From NCBI GenBank assembly GCA_028291985.1, contig JAQGNE010000063.1, forward strand, positions 83,135 through 147,134: DNA of 64,000 nucleotides, written 5' to 3'. A program made the translations under genes and the position numbers. The notes below the pieces were generated by a model. The model was not told the origin of the DNA. It saw nothing but the letters and a program-made list of their open reading frames with translations, and did no database searches. This document shows, in pieces, positions 9,289 to 21,056 of this stretch (its first letter is position 1; each line of letters starts with the position of its first letter). This stretch comes from Polaromonas sp. (GTDB lineage: Bacteria > Pseudomonadota > Gammaproteobacteria > Burkholderiales > Burkholderiaceae_C).

Positions 9289-10263
9289 ATGGCAACCAGC
9301 GCTACGGATGCCGCAGGTCGTAATGCTCGTCGGCCACGTGCGCTACCGGCCGATGAACAACTCAACCTGCGTGCGCAGGGCCTGAATTTCAGGGTCGCAC
9401 TGGCGGGCCCGGAAGATGGGGCGCTGGTGATGATGCTGCACGGGTTTCCGGAGACCTCCTATGCCTGGCGCCACCAGTGGCCGGCGCTGGCGGCGGCAGG
9501 CTTTCGGGTTGCCATGCCAGACCAGCGCGGCTATGGGGGCAGCGACAAGCCCGCCGGCCGCCATGTCTACCGGCTGTCGACGCTGGCAGAAGACGTGGTG
9601 CAGCTGGCAGCGGCGCTGGGTCATACGCGGTTTTCCCTGGTCGGACACGACTGGGGCGGTGTTCTGGCCTGGCACATGGCAACGCATCACGCCGCGCACC
9701 TGAACCGTGTCGCAGTGCTCAACGCACCGCACCCGGCCACCCTGCTGGGCTATAGCCTGAAAAACCCCTCGCAATTTTTGCGCAGTGCCTATGTGGGCCT
9801 GTTCCAGCTGCCGCTGCTGCCAGAATTTGTATTGCGTGCAGGCCATTACCGTGCGCTGACACTGGCGCTCACTGCCAGCGCCAGGCCCGGCACTTTCAAC
9901 GGCACCGACCTGGACATCTATCGCCATGCCTGGTCACAACCGGGCGCGCTGACCAGCATGCTGAACTGGTACCGGGCGCTTGCGATGTCGCCCCGCGCGG
10001 AGCTGAAGCGCATCCGCACGCCAGTGGGCGTGCTGTGGGGCGACCGTGACACCGCGCTGGAGCGTGGTCTGGCTGAAGAAGGCCTGGATTGGTGTGACAA
10101 CGGCGAGGCCTTGCACCTGCCCAACGCCACCCACTGGCTGCACCATGAAGAACCTGAACGGGTCAACGCATGGCTGGTCGATTTCCTGACGCGAGCACGC
10201 GGCGCGGCGTCAGGCGCATCAGGCCCTCCACCTGCTGCATCCGCTTCCAGCCCTCTGCCCTGA
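9289..10263 (+). CDS. Alpha/beta hydrolase, epoxide-hydrolase type
   Basis: This 324-residue enzyme has the oxyanion motif HGFPE at 51-55, the substrate-side motif DQRGYGGSDKP at 78-88 and the nucleophile elbow GHDWGG at 119-124 with Asp121. A charge-relay Asp is likely in WGDRD (252 or 254), and the catalytic His in ATHW is His282. An Asp nucleophile and a lid tyrosine (NWYRA, Tyr228) point to soluble epoxide hydrolases; haloalkane dehalogenases are the nearest alternative. The substrate is unknown. The ATG at 9289 has agggatg directly adjoining it, so the exact start is uncertain. The Ala/Ser/Pro-rich end (after about 300) is non-conserved. Confidence 0.87.
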   Translation: MATSATDAAGRNARRPRALPADEQLNLRAQGLNFRVALAGPEDGALVMMLHGFPETSYAWRHQWPALAAAGFRVAMPDQRGYGGSDKPAGRHVYRLSTLAEDVVQLAAALGHTRFSLVGHDWGGVLAWHMATHHAAHLNRVAVLNAPHPATLLGYSLKNPSQFLRSAYVGLFQLPLLPEFVLRAGHYRALTLALTASARPGTFNGTDLDIYRHAWSQPGALTSMLNWYRALAMSPRAELKRIRTPVGVLWGDRDTALERGLAEEGLDWCDNGEALHLPNATHWLHHEEPERVNAWLVDFLTRARGAASGASGPPPAASASSPLP

Positions 10264-10339
10264 CTGATAAGTCGGGTAGCCAGCGGCGACCGGCCTGGCG
10301 CTGCGCCTATACCACGGAGGCAGGTACTTCCTAATTTTA

Positions 10340-10636
10340 TCAACAGCAGTGCTGGTGCTTGCGCAGCGCGCCTTTTTCATGACTCGGATCTCCGGCATGC
10401 AGCTCCTCGTCATGGTGGTGTTGCAAGCGGCGAGCGCCCTCATGGGTCGGCGTCGGCTTGCGGTCGCTGCGCTGCCTGCAGTCATCGTCGACATGGTCCG
10501 GCTTTGGCGCGCGCTCCTGGTGTTTCAGCTTCAGCAATTCCTGCAGCCGGGACAGCGTGGTGCAGTGCGCCAGGCGTTGCGTGTCGCGGCGCCGGGCATT
10601 GGCCAGCGCGATTTCCTTGAAGTCGGATGCGGGCAT
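10340..10636 (-). CDS. Small His/Arg-rich hypothetical protein
   Basis: The 98-codon frame starts 12 bases after the stop of the SDR gene on the same strand, so the two could be co-transcribed. The N-terminus (MPASDFKEIALANARRRDTQ) looks like a normal coding start with a predicted helix. The rest is highly charged, rich in His, Arg, Asp and Lys, and ends in HQHCC. No family is recognised. It is called mainly for its position and plausible start; a chance open frame in GC-rich DNA remains possible. Confidence 0.45.
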   Translation of the reverse strand: MPASDFKEIALANARRRDTQRLAHCTTLSRLQELLKLKHQERAPKPDHVDDDCRQRSDRKPTPTHEGARRLQHHHDEELHAGDPSHEKGALRKHQHCC

Positions 10637-10648
10637 GCTGCGACTCCC

Positions 10649-11443
10649 TCACACGTTTTCTGCGGTGCCGGGCTGCGCCATCTTGCGGTGCATCTCCGAA
10701 GCAGCCTGGGCCGGAACAACCTTGGACATGGCCACCTGCATCTTGTTTTTCAAGCCGGCCACCACATCCGCCTCGCCTTCCATCATGGCCTTGAAGCCGG
10801 CCTTGGCCACCTCGGCAGGGTCCGACATGGCTTTTTCGTCGGTGCCTACCTTGGTGTCCAGCATGTCCGCCCGCGCGAAGAATTCGGTATCGGTAGGCCC
10901 CGGAATCAGCAGGCTGACCGTGACACCGGTCTCCTTGATCTCGGTACGTAGCGCCTGCGCAAACGAGTCCACAAATGCCTTGGTGCCGTTGTAGACCGCC
11001 TGGTAAGCGCCGGGCATGTAGCCGGCAATCGAGCCAGTGATCAGGATGCGGCCCCGGCCCCGTGCGCACATGCCGGGCGTCAGGCGGTGTAGCAGGTAAA
11101 CCGTGCCGGTGATATTGGTGTCGATCACATGACGCAACTCATTGAAATCCTGCTCCAGAAACGCACGGCCCAGCCCATGGCCGGCGTTGGCCAGCAGCGC
11201 ATCGACAGGACGGCCCCTGACAGCGTCAACCAGTTTGTCAACGCCCTGGCAAGTGGCTAGCTCAGTCTGTACGGTCTCGACCTGCGCGCCGAGCGCGCGC
11301 AGGTCAGCTGCGGCATCGTCCAGCGGCTGGTCGGCCGCCACGATCAGATCGAACCCGTTTTCGGCGCAGCACATGGCCAGCTGGTAACCAATGCCTGACG
11401 AAGCACCGGTCACCAGTGCAAGCGGTCGGTTGGGAGATGGCAT
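10649..11443 (-). CDS. Short-chain dehydrogenase/reductase (classical SDR)
   Basis: The 264-residue product has the NAD(P)-binding motif TGASSGIG at 12-19, NAGHG at 86-90, and the catalytic Ser138, Tyr151 and Lys155 in TGSIAGY...YNGTK. After the Rossmann core comes LLIPGPTDTEFF, the usual PG motif. The last 50 residues, with KVVPAQAASEMHRKM, are typical of SDRs of unassigned function. The substrate cannot be deduced. A small hypothetical gene follows directly. The gene is transcribed away from the single-domain response regulator at 11.9 kb. Confidence 0.9.
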   Translation of the reverse strand: MPSPNRPLALVTGASSGIGYQLAMCCAENGFDLIVAADQPLDDAAADLRALGAQVETVQTELATCQGVDKLVDAVRGRPVDALLANAGHGLGRAFLEQDFNELRHVIDTNITGTVYLLHRLTPGMCARGRGRILITGSIAGYMPGAYQAVYNGTKAFVDSFAQALRTEIKETGVTVSLLIPGPTDTEFFARADMLDTKVGTDEKAMSDPAEVAKAGFKAMMEGEADVVAGLKNKMQVAMSKVVPAQAASEMHRKMAQPGTAENV

Positions 11444-11932
11444 ACGCTTCCTTCAAATACGCCCCAAAATGGGCGTGGCGATGGCAAGAACGCGGGTGCT
11501 AAAACTGCGATATTTACTGCGGCACCCGCGCAGCCTATGCCTTCATTCTGAAAGCTGGCTGAAGTGCTTCTGTCGGACAACATCGCCTCCGGTAGCGAGA
11601 AACATGGCGTCACTACAAATAGGGATAAAGGGTGCGCCAGACGTAAGCACCGCGCTAACATTGCAGGCTGGCGCAGGCCGGGAATTCCGGACACACTGAC
11701 ATCCACGGCGAGCGCCATAAGCCCGCGGTAGCAGGGACAAAGCCAGTAGATTCAACGGGCAACCTGAAGGCGATACGGATTTCTTTCACGTCATGCCGTC
11801 AATCCGCAGGTTGCGAGGTGTTGTGCAAAACGCGGTAGCCGTCGATGGTCTTACTTCTTGTAACTTGAACAGTGGGTTTCCATGCTGCCCGGGACAGGCC
11901 AAGTGCAGTCATTTTTTTAAACGGAATGTGCG
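11444..11932. other. Gene-free stretch between divergent SDR and response-regulator genes
   Basis: About 490 bases with no credible gene: the open frames have no recognisable protein features and no start context. It must contain the promoters for the divergent genes on each side. No repeat copy or hairpin stands out. Confidence 0.5.
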
Positions 11933-12328
11933 ATGCGCGTCAGAATTTACCTGGTAGAAGACAGCCCTGTCATACGTGACAATCTTGCGGAATCGCTTGA
12001 AGAACTGTCGGGCGCGCGGGTGGTGGGCTGGGCCAGTGCAGAAGAAGAAGCCAGCAGCTGGCTCGCCAAACATGGCGCGTCCTGGGACCTGGCGGTGATC
12101 GATCTTTTCCTGCGCCCCGGCAGCGGGCTGAATGTTGTCAAAGGCCTGCGTAACCGCGGGCTGAAGCAGAAAGTCATCGTGCTTACCAGCTACGCCACGC
12201 CTGCCATCCGCCAGCGCTGCCTCGAGCTGGGAGCCGACGCTGTGTTCGACAAGGCCACCGAAATCGACGAGTTCACCCGTTTCGCGATTGATGAAGTCGA
12301 GCGCGTGACCGGTGCCACCCGCTGGTAG
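11933..12328 (+). CDS. Single-domain response regulator (receiver only)
   Basis: The 131-residue protein is a lone receiver domain with the acidic pair Glu9-Asp10, phospho-acceptor Asp57 (LAVIDLFLRPGSG), switch Thr85 (VLTSYA) and Lys107 (FDKATE). There is no output domain, as in CheY-like or phosphorelay intermediates. No histidine kinase is adjacent; the nearest kinase-like sequence is the decayed hybrid kinase at 7.3-8.2 kb, so a link between the two is only speculation. Phosphorylation competence is supported by all conserved residues. Confidence 0.9.
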   Translation: MRVRIYLVEDSPVIRDNLAESLEELSGARVVGWASAEEEASSWLAKHGASWDLAVIDLFLRPGSGLNVVKGLRNRGLKQKVIVLTSYATPAIRQRCLELGADAVFDKATEIDEFTRFAIDEVERVTGATRW

Positions 12329-12792
12329 CAGCGTAACGGGTCGATGGCTGTCGTGCGGGCGAGGCACGCCTGCTGCAAGCCCGCATCACCGTCAGCGGAC
12401 ATGGCTGATGCAGCTGATAACAGCAAGCCGCTGAACGCGCCTGATATCGGGGTCATTCCGCCCACCCAGCGTCAACCAAGCCCCACATCAGCCCGTTATC
12501 GGTACACAGAATTGCTACCTAAAAAATAGCATGTAGTCGTTATATTTATTGGGCTAGCGCCATTTTTTTCTTAAATATTCAGATCAGCAAGTCACCGCAC
12601 CCGAATCACTGGCTTGAGCTGCTGCCGCGCTTTCCGCACCTGCGGCTTGCGCTCACAATGGCAAGCCGCAGCCTCAAGCATCAAGGTTGACACTGCAAAA
12701 GGCCCGACGGTAATGCAGACTGCCACCATGGCGCCAGTTGGCAACCTTCGTCGCCATCATCCACGCAGCACATGGCCCCTGAAAACCACCTC
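12329..12792. other. Gene-free stretch carrying an AT-rich repeat
   Basis: About 460 bases between the response regulator and the dioxygenase pseudogene. Apart from the AT-rich repeat copy near 12513-12575, nothing was recognised. The open frames here are out of register with any family I can identify. Confidence 0.5.
12513..12575. repeat. AT-rich hairpin repeat, copy 2
   Basis: gctacctaaaaaatagc is followed by ...ttattgggctagcgccattttt, the same two-block structure as the other copies. The right half matches the 26.9-kb copy (ggcgctagccc) in reverse orientation. Confidence 0.75.
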
Positions 12793-13623
12793 ATGCATCC
12801 CTTCGCTACTGACGACACGGCCGGCTTCATGGGCGGCTTGTATGGCGATGGCTTCATCGCCATACAAGTCGGCCTTCAGCCGCGAACGGGTGCAGCAGCT
12901 CGGCGAGGACATCGCTACCCTGTTTGCCGAAGCCCGGGCCCAGCCTGGGGGCGCATTGGCACGCGGTCCCAACCGCTTTTATGTCGAATACACCCTGAAC
13001 GCCTGCGCGGTTTTGTGGACATCGCCAGCCATCCGTGGGTCGTCGCGGTGTGCCGTGCGGTTCTGGGCCCCGACTACCGCATTGTGGAAGCCGGTTTCGA
13101 TGTGCGGGGTCCGGGCGCCATGAAGCAGCCCTGGCACCGCGACTTTGCATCGCCCGCCGAAACCCTCATCGGCCGGCGTCTGAATTCCCTGGCCTTCAAT
13201 ATCACCACCATCGACGTAACCGAAGACCTGGGCCCGCTTGACATCGCACCTGGCACGCAGTGGGACGACTGGCAGACCCAGGGCAGCGACCCCATGTTCC
13301 CTCCGCCATCGCTGTACCCCGCTACGAGGCTAGGCGCCAGCGCAAGATGCCGCAGATGGGCGACATATCTGCACGCAGCGCCCTGACGATTCATCGCGGC
13401 ACGGCTATCTCGCCGGACCAATCGCGGCCAGTGATTGTGCTGGGCATTGACGCGCCCGACGGCCGCAATGCAGACAGGCATGATCTGCAGGTCACGGCCC
13501 GCAACCACGCGAGCCTGCCCGACGAGGTTCGGCAGCATCTCAATTGCCGGATGGTGAACGCGCTGATACCCCCGGGTGCAGGCGCATGCGATCGAAGGGC
13601 TGTTGATGGGCGCCGAGGGCTAG
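12793..13623 (+). pseudogene. Phytanoyl-CoA dioxygenase (PhyH) family pseudogene
   Basis: A PhyH-like Fe(II)/2-oxoglutarate oxygenase can be read only by changing frame about four times. From ATG 12793: GLYGDGFIAIQ; frame change near 12868, then AFSRERVQQLGEDIATLF and ARGPNRFYVEYTL; change near 13000, then ASHPWVVAVCRAVLGPDY and MKQPWHRDFASP with the iron-binding HxD; change near 13310, then MPQMGDISARSALTIHRGTA and RPVIVLGIDAP; change near 13575, then HAIEGLLMGAEG and the stop. Because the pieces are in order and full length, this is a recently inactivated gene. A sequencing error is unlikely to explain several shifts. Confidence 0.85.
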
Positions 13624-13706
13624 CGTCGTTCAGCACGAACATGCGGGGACAAAACCCTTTCGCAATCGGCCAGGCCTGCATCAACGCAGGCAGCGCCAGT
13701 TTTTCT

Positions 13707-13768
13707 GCATCAAATCATGCTCTAGCCCATTAATTCAAAGGGACTATAGCTATTATTTTAATAGCATT
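13707..13768. repeat. AT-rich hairpin repeat, copy 3
   Basis: Contains ctctagcccat, a variable spacer and ggactatagctattattttaatagc. One of the clearest copies in the window. It separates the dioxygenase pseudogene from the convergent exonuclease gene. Confidence 0.85.
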
Positions 13769-13791
13769 CAAGCAGCTGCCGAACGTCTCGC

Positions 13792-14412
13792 TCAAACGCT
13801 GACAGTTCCACCCAGGCGCGCCATCAAGGCCCCGAGCGCAGGTTTTGCGCAGCGCTGCACTGCAACCAGCACTTCATGGCCAGGCGCACCCAGGCGATGC
13901 CGGCCACGCAGGTCGGCCTGGATCTGGCCCAGCAAGGATGCGGCCATTTCTGCGTCCGCCATGGCTCGGTGAGCCCGGCCAGCCCTGGGCAGGCCGTGAT
14001 AATCAACCAGTGCACCCAGTTTGTGGCTTGGCGCCCGTGGGTAGAGCCGTCTCGACACCAGCATGGTGCAGGCGAAAGGCTGCGCCGCTTCCTCACCAAG
14101 CCGGCTCAGTTCTGCCTGCCAAAAGCGACGGTCGAAAGCCGCGTTGTGCGCCACCATCGGCACATTCCCCACAAAACGGCTGGCATCGCGCATCACATCT
14201 TCGGCTTTGGGGGCAGCGGCCAGCATTGCATGGCTGATGCCGGTCAGTGCCTCAATGAAAGCCGGTATGCGCTGCCCGGCATTCATCAAACTCTGGAAGC
14301 GGTCCACCACGCAGCCACGCTCGACCATCACGATGGCGATTTCCGTGGCACGGTCACCCCTATCGGGCGACAGGCCAGTGGTTTCAAAGTCAATGACGGC
14401 GATCAGGGACAT
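13792..14412 (-). CDS. DnaQ-like 3'-5' exonuclease (DEDDh)
   Basis: The 206-residue protein carries all DEDDh exonuclease motifs: DFET (Asp8, Glu10), HNAAFD (Asp94) and HRAMADAE (His148, Asp153). It resembles the epsilon-subunit family of DNA polymerase III but lacks the C-terminal region that binds the polymerase subunit, so it is more likely a stand-alone proofreading or repair exonuclease. It lies on the same strand as DUF3297 and the gyrB-dnaN-dnaA group, 84 bases downstream of DUF3297. Confidence 0.9.
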   Translation of the reverse strand: MSLIAVIDFETTGLSPDRGDRATEIAIVMVERGCVVDRFQSLMNAGQRIPAFIEALTGISHAMLAAAPKAEDVMRDASRFVGNVPMVAHNAAFDRRFWQAELSRLGEEAAQPFACTMLVSRRLYPRAPSHKLGALVDYHGLPRAGRAHRAMADAEMAASLLGQIQADLRGRHRLGAPGHEVLVAVQRCAKPALGALMARLGGTVSV

Positions 14413-14496
14413 TCAGGCGCTCATACGGCAATACATCCAAGCTGCCGCACCGAAACGTCAGTTGCCGCTGGCCGAACAGGTGATGAGATCGAACCG

Positions 14497-14763
14497 CTAT
14501 TTGTAGAACGCCTCAACGCGCCCCTTGAGCTTGATGGTCAGCGGATTGCCTTTGCGGTCAACTTTTTTGCCTACCGGCACTTTGATCCAGCCTTCACTGA
14601 TGCAGTATTCCACCACGTCGGACCGTTCGCTGTCATTGAACAGGATACCGATGTCATGCTCAAAGATCGCCGCAACATGGTGTGGGCTCTTGTCATCAAT
14701 CGACAGGTGGTCAGGAAGCTCGGGGCGCTGGCCCACGTCAGTGATATCGGTCATGTCGGTCAT
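14497..14763 (-). CDS. DUF3297 family protein
   Basis: The 88-residue protein starts at ATG 14763; a second in-frame ATG lies at 14754 and an upstream extension to 14784 is less likely. It matches DUF3297, with LPDHLSIDDKSPHHVAAIFE, DIGILFN, VEYCISEGWIKVPVGK and a C-terminal DRKGNPLTIKLKG. The family is widespread among proteobacteria and has no known function. It sits just downstream of gyrB on the same strand (24 bases), possibly in its transcript. Confidence 0.87.
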   Translation of the reverse strand: MTDMTDITDVGQRPELPDHLSIDDKSPHHVAAIFEHDIGILFNDSERSDVVEYCISEGWIKVPVGKKVDRKGNPLTIKLKGRVEAFYK

Positions 14764-14787
14764 AGTTGCACAAAAAATTACCAAGTC

Positions 14788-17433
<2,646 letters not shown>

Positions 17434-17477
17434 TTATTTCCGAATTGCTTCGATTTCTTCAATCGCTTGAATGACCA

Positions 17478-17500
17478 AACCCGCTTTGGCAGCGGGTTGG
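17478..17500 (-). terminator. Weak hairpin after dnaN
   Basis: aacccgct and agcgggtt can pair around a five-base loop in the dnaN-gyrB gap. On the transcript strand it is followed by only two or three U residues, so it would terminate weakly or merely attenuate read-through into gyrB. Confidence 0.3.
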
Positions 17501-17529
17501 TCTGAGTGTGCAGTAGAGGAGCCAGTTGA

Positions 17530-18636
17530 TCAAATGCGCATCGGCATGACAACGTATTTGAAGGCCGCGTCATCGGGAATGGTCAGCAACGCCGAACTGT
17601 TCGAATCGGCCAGCTCTATTTTCACCATGTCCTGGTTCATGTTAGCCAGCGCGTCGATGAGGTAGGTCACATTGAAACCAATTTCTATGGAGTCGCCGCC
17701 ATAGTCGATATCGAGCTCGTCGACCGCTTCTTCCTGCTCGGCATTGTTGCTGGCAACCCGCAGGGTACCCGGCTCGATATTCAGCCGTACGCCCTTGAAC
17801 TTGTCACTGGTCAGAATCGCAGTGCGCTGCAGGCTGGCCAGCAGCGGAACGCGGCCCAGCGTGATGATGTTTTTGTGGTTTTTGGGGATCACCCGGTTGT
17901 AATCGGGAAATTTTCCCTCCACCAGTTTAGTCACGAATTCCATGCCTTCAAAGCTGAACTTGGCCTGGTTACCCGCAAACTGCATCTCGATCGCACCTTC
18001 CTTGTCGCTCAGCAGGCGCTGCATCTCCAGTACCGTCTTGCGTGGCAGGATCACCTCCTGTTTGGGGACCTCCACATCCAGCGTGGCAGATGAAAAAGCC
18101 AGCCGGTGCCCATCGGTCGCGACCAGGCTGAGCTGCTTGCCTTCGGCAACAAAAAGGATGCCGTTGAGGTAATAGCGAATGTCGTGCACGGCCATCGCAA
18201 ACGAGACCTGGTGCAGCAACTCCTTCAATACTTTTTGCGGCACCGAGAACGACGGTCCAAAACTCGTAGCCTCCTGCACCAGAGGGAAATCTTCAGCAGG
18301 AAGGGTCTGCAGGGTGAAGCGGCTCTTGCCGCCTTTCAAAATCAGTTTGTTCTGCGCCGATTCCAGTGAAACCGTCTGATCGTTTGGCATGGACCTCAGG
18401 ATATCGATCAGCTTGCGCGCGCCAACCGTCGTGGTGAAGTTGCCCGCATCGCCGTCAAGCTCGGCCGTCGTCCGGATCTGTATCTCCAGGTCGCTGGTCG
18501 TCAGCTGGACCTGGCCACCTGTTTTTCGAATCATCACGTTGGCAAGAATAGGCAGGGTATGGCGGCGCTCGACGATGCCGGCGACCGATTGGAGCGCGGA
18601 CAACACCTTGTCTTGGGTAGCTTTCAGGACGATCAT
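17530..18636 (-). CDS. dnaN: DNA polymerase III sliding clamp (beta subunit)
   Basis: DnaN forms the ring-shaped dimer that tethers DNA polymerase III to DNA. The 368-residue protein has the three-domain layout of the family. It starts MIVLKATQDKVLSALQSVAGIVERRHTLPILANV and ends in the canonical clamp tail FKYVVMPMRI. The conserved segments FTLQTLPAEDFP and LVATDGHRLAFS are in place. It follows dnaA by about 270 bases that carry DnaA boxes, and precedes gyrB. Confidence 0.98.
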   Translation of the reverse strand: MIVLKATQDKVLSALQSVAGIVERRHTLPILANVMIRKTGGQVQLTTSDLEIQIRTTAELDGDAGNFTTTVGARKLIDILRSMPNDQTVSLESAQNKLILKGGKSRFTLQTLPAEDFPLVQEATSFGPSFSVPQKVLKELLHQVSFAMAVHDIRYYLNGILFVAEGKQLSLVATDGHRLAFSSATLDVEVPKQEVILPRKTVLEMQRLLSDKEGAIEMQFAGNQAKFSFEGMEFVTKLVEGKFPDYNRVIPKNHKNIITLGRVPLLASLQRTAILTSDKFKGVRLNIEPGTLRVASNNAEQEEAVDELDIDYGGDSIEIGFNVTYLIDALANMNQDMVKIELADSNSSALLTIPDDAAFKYVVMPMRI

Positions 18637-18907
18637 GGCTTGCTCTCTGTTTATCTTTATTTCTTAATTCAAATTAGTAGTAGTAGTAAGGGCGGCCCTT
18701 TACTGTGGATAGCGCTATTTTCTCCTTTTTGATCAACCACTTGGCGCTTGTTTAACCATGTGTTGACGCCCGTTTCCTCAAGCATCCAAATATGAATAAC
18801 TTTGAACTTTCGTCTTTTTCTGTGGATAACTCATGAGTTGTTCAAAACTTATACCCAGTGTTGTCAGATTTGCCTTGAACTCGCCATCCGAATGAGAATT
18901 GACCGGT
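18637..18907. promoter_or_regulatory. dnaA-dnaN gap with DnaA boxes (possible part of oriC)
   Basis: This AT-rich gap contains a perfect DnaA box (tgtggataa, 18821-18829), a one-mismatch box (tgtggatag, 18704-18712) and a weaker one (ttataccca, 18849-18857). It also holds a tagtagtagtagtaag triplet run near 18676. It should contain the dnaN promoter, and the boxes suggest either autoregulation by DnaA or a part of a bipartite origin. Confidence 0.6.
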
Positions 18908-20299
18908 TCAGCCCTTCAGTGTTTGTTCCAGCACATGCAGTTGCTGGTTGAGTTCGGTCATTTGCTGCCGCTCGGCGGCCATTTTGCGAACGGCATGCAA
19001 AACCGTTGTGTGGTCGCGACCACCAAAAAGCTCTCCAATCTCGGGCAGGCTCTTCTGCGTAAGCTCTTTGGCCAGATACATGGCAATCTGGCGCGGACGT
19101 GCAATGCTGGCTGGGCGCTTTTTACTGTACATGTCCGCCACTTTGATCTTGTAGTAGTCGGCAACGGTTTTCTGGATGTTTTCAACCGAGATCTGGCGGT
19201 TTTGAATCGACAGCAGATCTCGGAGTGCCTCACGGGAAAGCTGGATGGAAATTTCCTTCTGGTTGAAACGCGAGTAGGCAAGGATTTTTCTCAACGCGCC
19301 TTCCAGTTCTCGAACGTTAGAGCGGACATTCTTGGCCACGAAGAAAGCAACCTCTTCAGGCATGACCGTTCCTTCAGCCTCCGCTTTTCGAATCAGGATC
19401 GCCACCCGCATTTCCAGCTCCGGCGGTTCGATGGCAACGGTCAATCCGGAGTCAAACCGTGAAACCAGGCGCTCATGAATATCGGTCAGCCCCTTGGGAT
19501 AGGTGTCGCTGGTCATCACGATGTGTGATTTTTTGGTCAGCAGCGCCTCAAACGCGTTGAAAAATTCTTCTTGTGTGCGGTCTTTGTTCGCAAAAAACTG
19601 AACATCGTCGATGAGCAGCAGATCCAGCGAGTGATAGCGTTCCTTGAATTCGTCGAAAGTCTTCCGCTGATACGACTTGACCACATCAGACACGAACTGC
19701 TCGGCATGTATGTAAAGTACTTTTGTCTGCGGGTTGTCAGCAAGCAACTTGTTGCCGATCGCATGCATCAGGTGAGTCTTGCCAAGGCCCACGCCACCGT
19801 AAATGAAAAGCGGGTTGTAAAGCTGACCCAGGCTGCTGGCCACATGCATGGCCGCCGCACGACCCATGCGGTTGGCTGTGCCTTCAATCAGTGTGTCGAA
19901 CGTCAGGGCGGTGTTCAGCCGGTTTTTGAACGGTGCGCCGGCACTGTCTTCAGCGACGCGTTGCCCGGCTGGCTCGGGAACGCCTGAGTTTTCAAATCCG
20001 CGCGGCAGGGATGTTGATTTCGCAGGAACTTCACGCGGAGCAAGCGCTAACTCAAGGTGTACTTCACGGCCCGAAATTTTCTCAAGCAGCGCCGTGATTT
20101 TGGCGGCATACTGCGCACGAATCCAGTCCAGCTTGAATCGGTTGCCTACCTGAATGGTGACACGCGACAAGTCATCTGCCACATCAGCTACGAGCGGCCG
20201 GATCCAGGTGTTGAATTGTTGTTCAGGCAGTTCCTGCGCCAAATGGTCAACGCAGCTTTGCCACAGGGCGTGACTCAGGCCAAAGGAGCCCTCACTCAT
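18908..20299 (-). CDS. dnaA: Chromosomal replication initiator DnaA
   Basis: DnaA binds DnaA boxes at oriC and opens the duplex. The 463-residue protein has the N-terminal helicase-loading domain ([23 protein letters not shown]), a variable linker (about 90-130), and an AAA+ domain with Walker [10 protein letters not shown] (168-176) and Walker [10 protein letters not shown]. The C-terminal helix-turn-helix ends in [15 protein letters not shown], the DnaA-box-binding signature. Length and motifs are standard. DnaA boxes occur on both sides, and rpmH is divergent, as is usual in proteobacteria. Confidence 0.98.
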   Translation of the reverse strand: MSEGSFGLSHALWQSCVDHLAQELPEQQFNTWIRPLVADVADDLSRVTIQVGNRFKLDWIRAQYAAKITALLEKISGREVHLELALAPREVPAKSTSLPRGFENSGVPEPAGQRVAEDSAGAPFKNRLNTALTFDTLIEGTANRMGRAAAMHVASSLGQLYNPLFIYGGVGLGKTHLMHAIGNKLLADNPQTKVLYIHAEQFVSDVVKSYQRKTFDEFKERYHSLDLLLIDDVQFFANKDRTQEEFFNAFEALLTKKSHIVMTSDTYPKGLTDIHERLVSRFDSGLTVAIEPPELEMRVAILIRKAEAEGTVMPEEVAFFVAKNVRSNVRELEGALRKILAYSRFNQKEISIQLSREALRDLLSIQNRQISVENIQKTVADYYKIKVADMYSKKRPASIARPRQIAMYLAKELTQKSLPEIGELFGGRDHTTVLHAVRKMAAERQQMTELNQQLHVLEQTLKG

Positions 20300-20812
20300 G
20301 GTTTACCGGGAAAAACGGGAGCTTGCCCTGGCTGTTAATAAACGCCGTGGGCTTGTGGATAGTCTTAATTTTAGGCACCCATAATTGTAATCTGGTCACA
20401 GAGTTATCCACAACCTTAAAGGCCAGCATCGGCGGCCTTTCTCATAGCGCGGCCTGGCTTAATTGAGCAGCGCGCGAGCAGAAGTTGCTGGTCTCGGGCT
20501 GCAACCGCGCCGCCGGCTAAGGCGGAGCTTGAGAAATCTGTGATAATCATGGGTTTCCCTGATTGCAAGCGATTGCTCCGCGAATGAAATCCTGTGCTTG
20601 CGCTAGCGCCTGCGAGGCGATCTCCTAGGATCACCTCAGGGTCCCGGAGGCGGCCCGTGGTGGAAGCTGCATGGTCTGCCGATTGCCAGCTTGCAGCTGC
20701 GACATCTCGGGTTGATCTCAACATGCGCTCTGGTGGCTGCATGCATCAGATGGGGTGGGGAAATTTTTCAGGCCGTCAGGTCATATAGCTCGGTTAGCCA
20801 GTAGGACACATC
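20300..20812. promoter_or_regulatory. Candidate replication origin between dnaA and rpmH
   Basis: This 510-base non-coding stretch holds a perfect DnaA box ttatccaca (20404-20412) and an inverted near-perfect box tgtggatag (20354-20362). They flank an AT-rich run (20363-20395, agtcttaattttagg and so on) that could be the unwinding element. It also has to contain the divergent dnaA and rpmH promoters. Only two good boxes are visible here, so the origin may extend through dnaA to the boxes at 18.7-18.9 kb. GC-skew across the whole chromosome would settle it. Confidence 0.6.
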
Positions 20813-20947
20813 ATGAAACGCACATATCAACCCTCCAAAGTCAAGCGCGCACGTACGCACGGTTTTCTCACCCGCATGAAGACCCGTGGCGGCCGCGCCG
20901 TCATTGCCGCTCGCCGTGCAAAAGGTCGCAAGCGTCTGGCTGTCTGA
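20813..20947 (+). CDS. rpmH: 50S ribosomal protein L34
   Basis: A 44-residue, very basic protein, [18 protein letters not shown] and so on, ending GRKRLAV. This is the standard L34 sequence, full length. L34 is part of the large ribosomal subunit. It lies first in the conserved rpmH-rnpA-yidD-yidC-mnmE order, divergent from dnaA. Confidence 0.98.
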   Translation: MKRTYQPSKVKRARTHGFLTRMKTRGGRAVIAARRAKGRKRLAV

Positions 20948-21056
20948 CGCCTGCACATTCTGCTCACGAGTAAACCGCCAGCGATCGTTTGGGCGGCTCC
21001 GATGTTCAAGCTCTAGCTTCATCTGTGAAGACTGAACCCTGCGAACCGCAGCGTCA

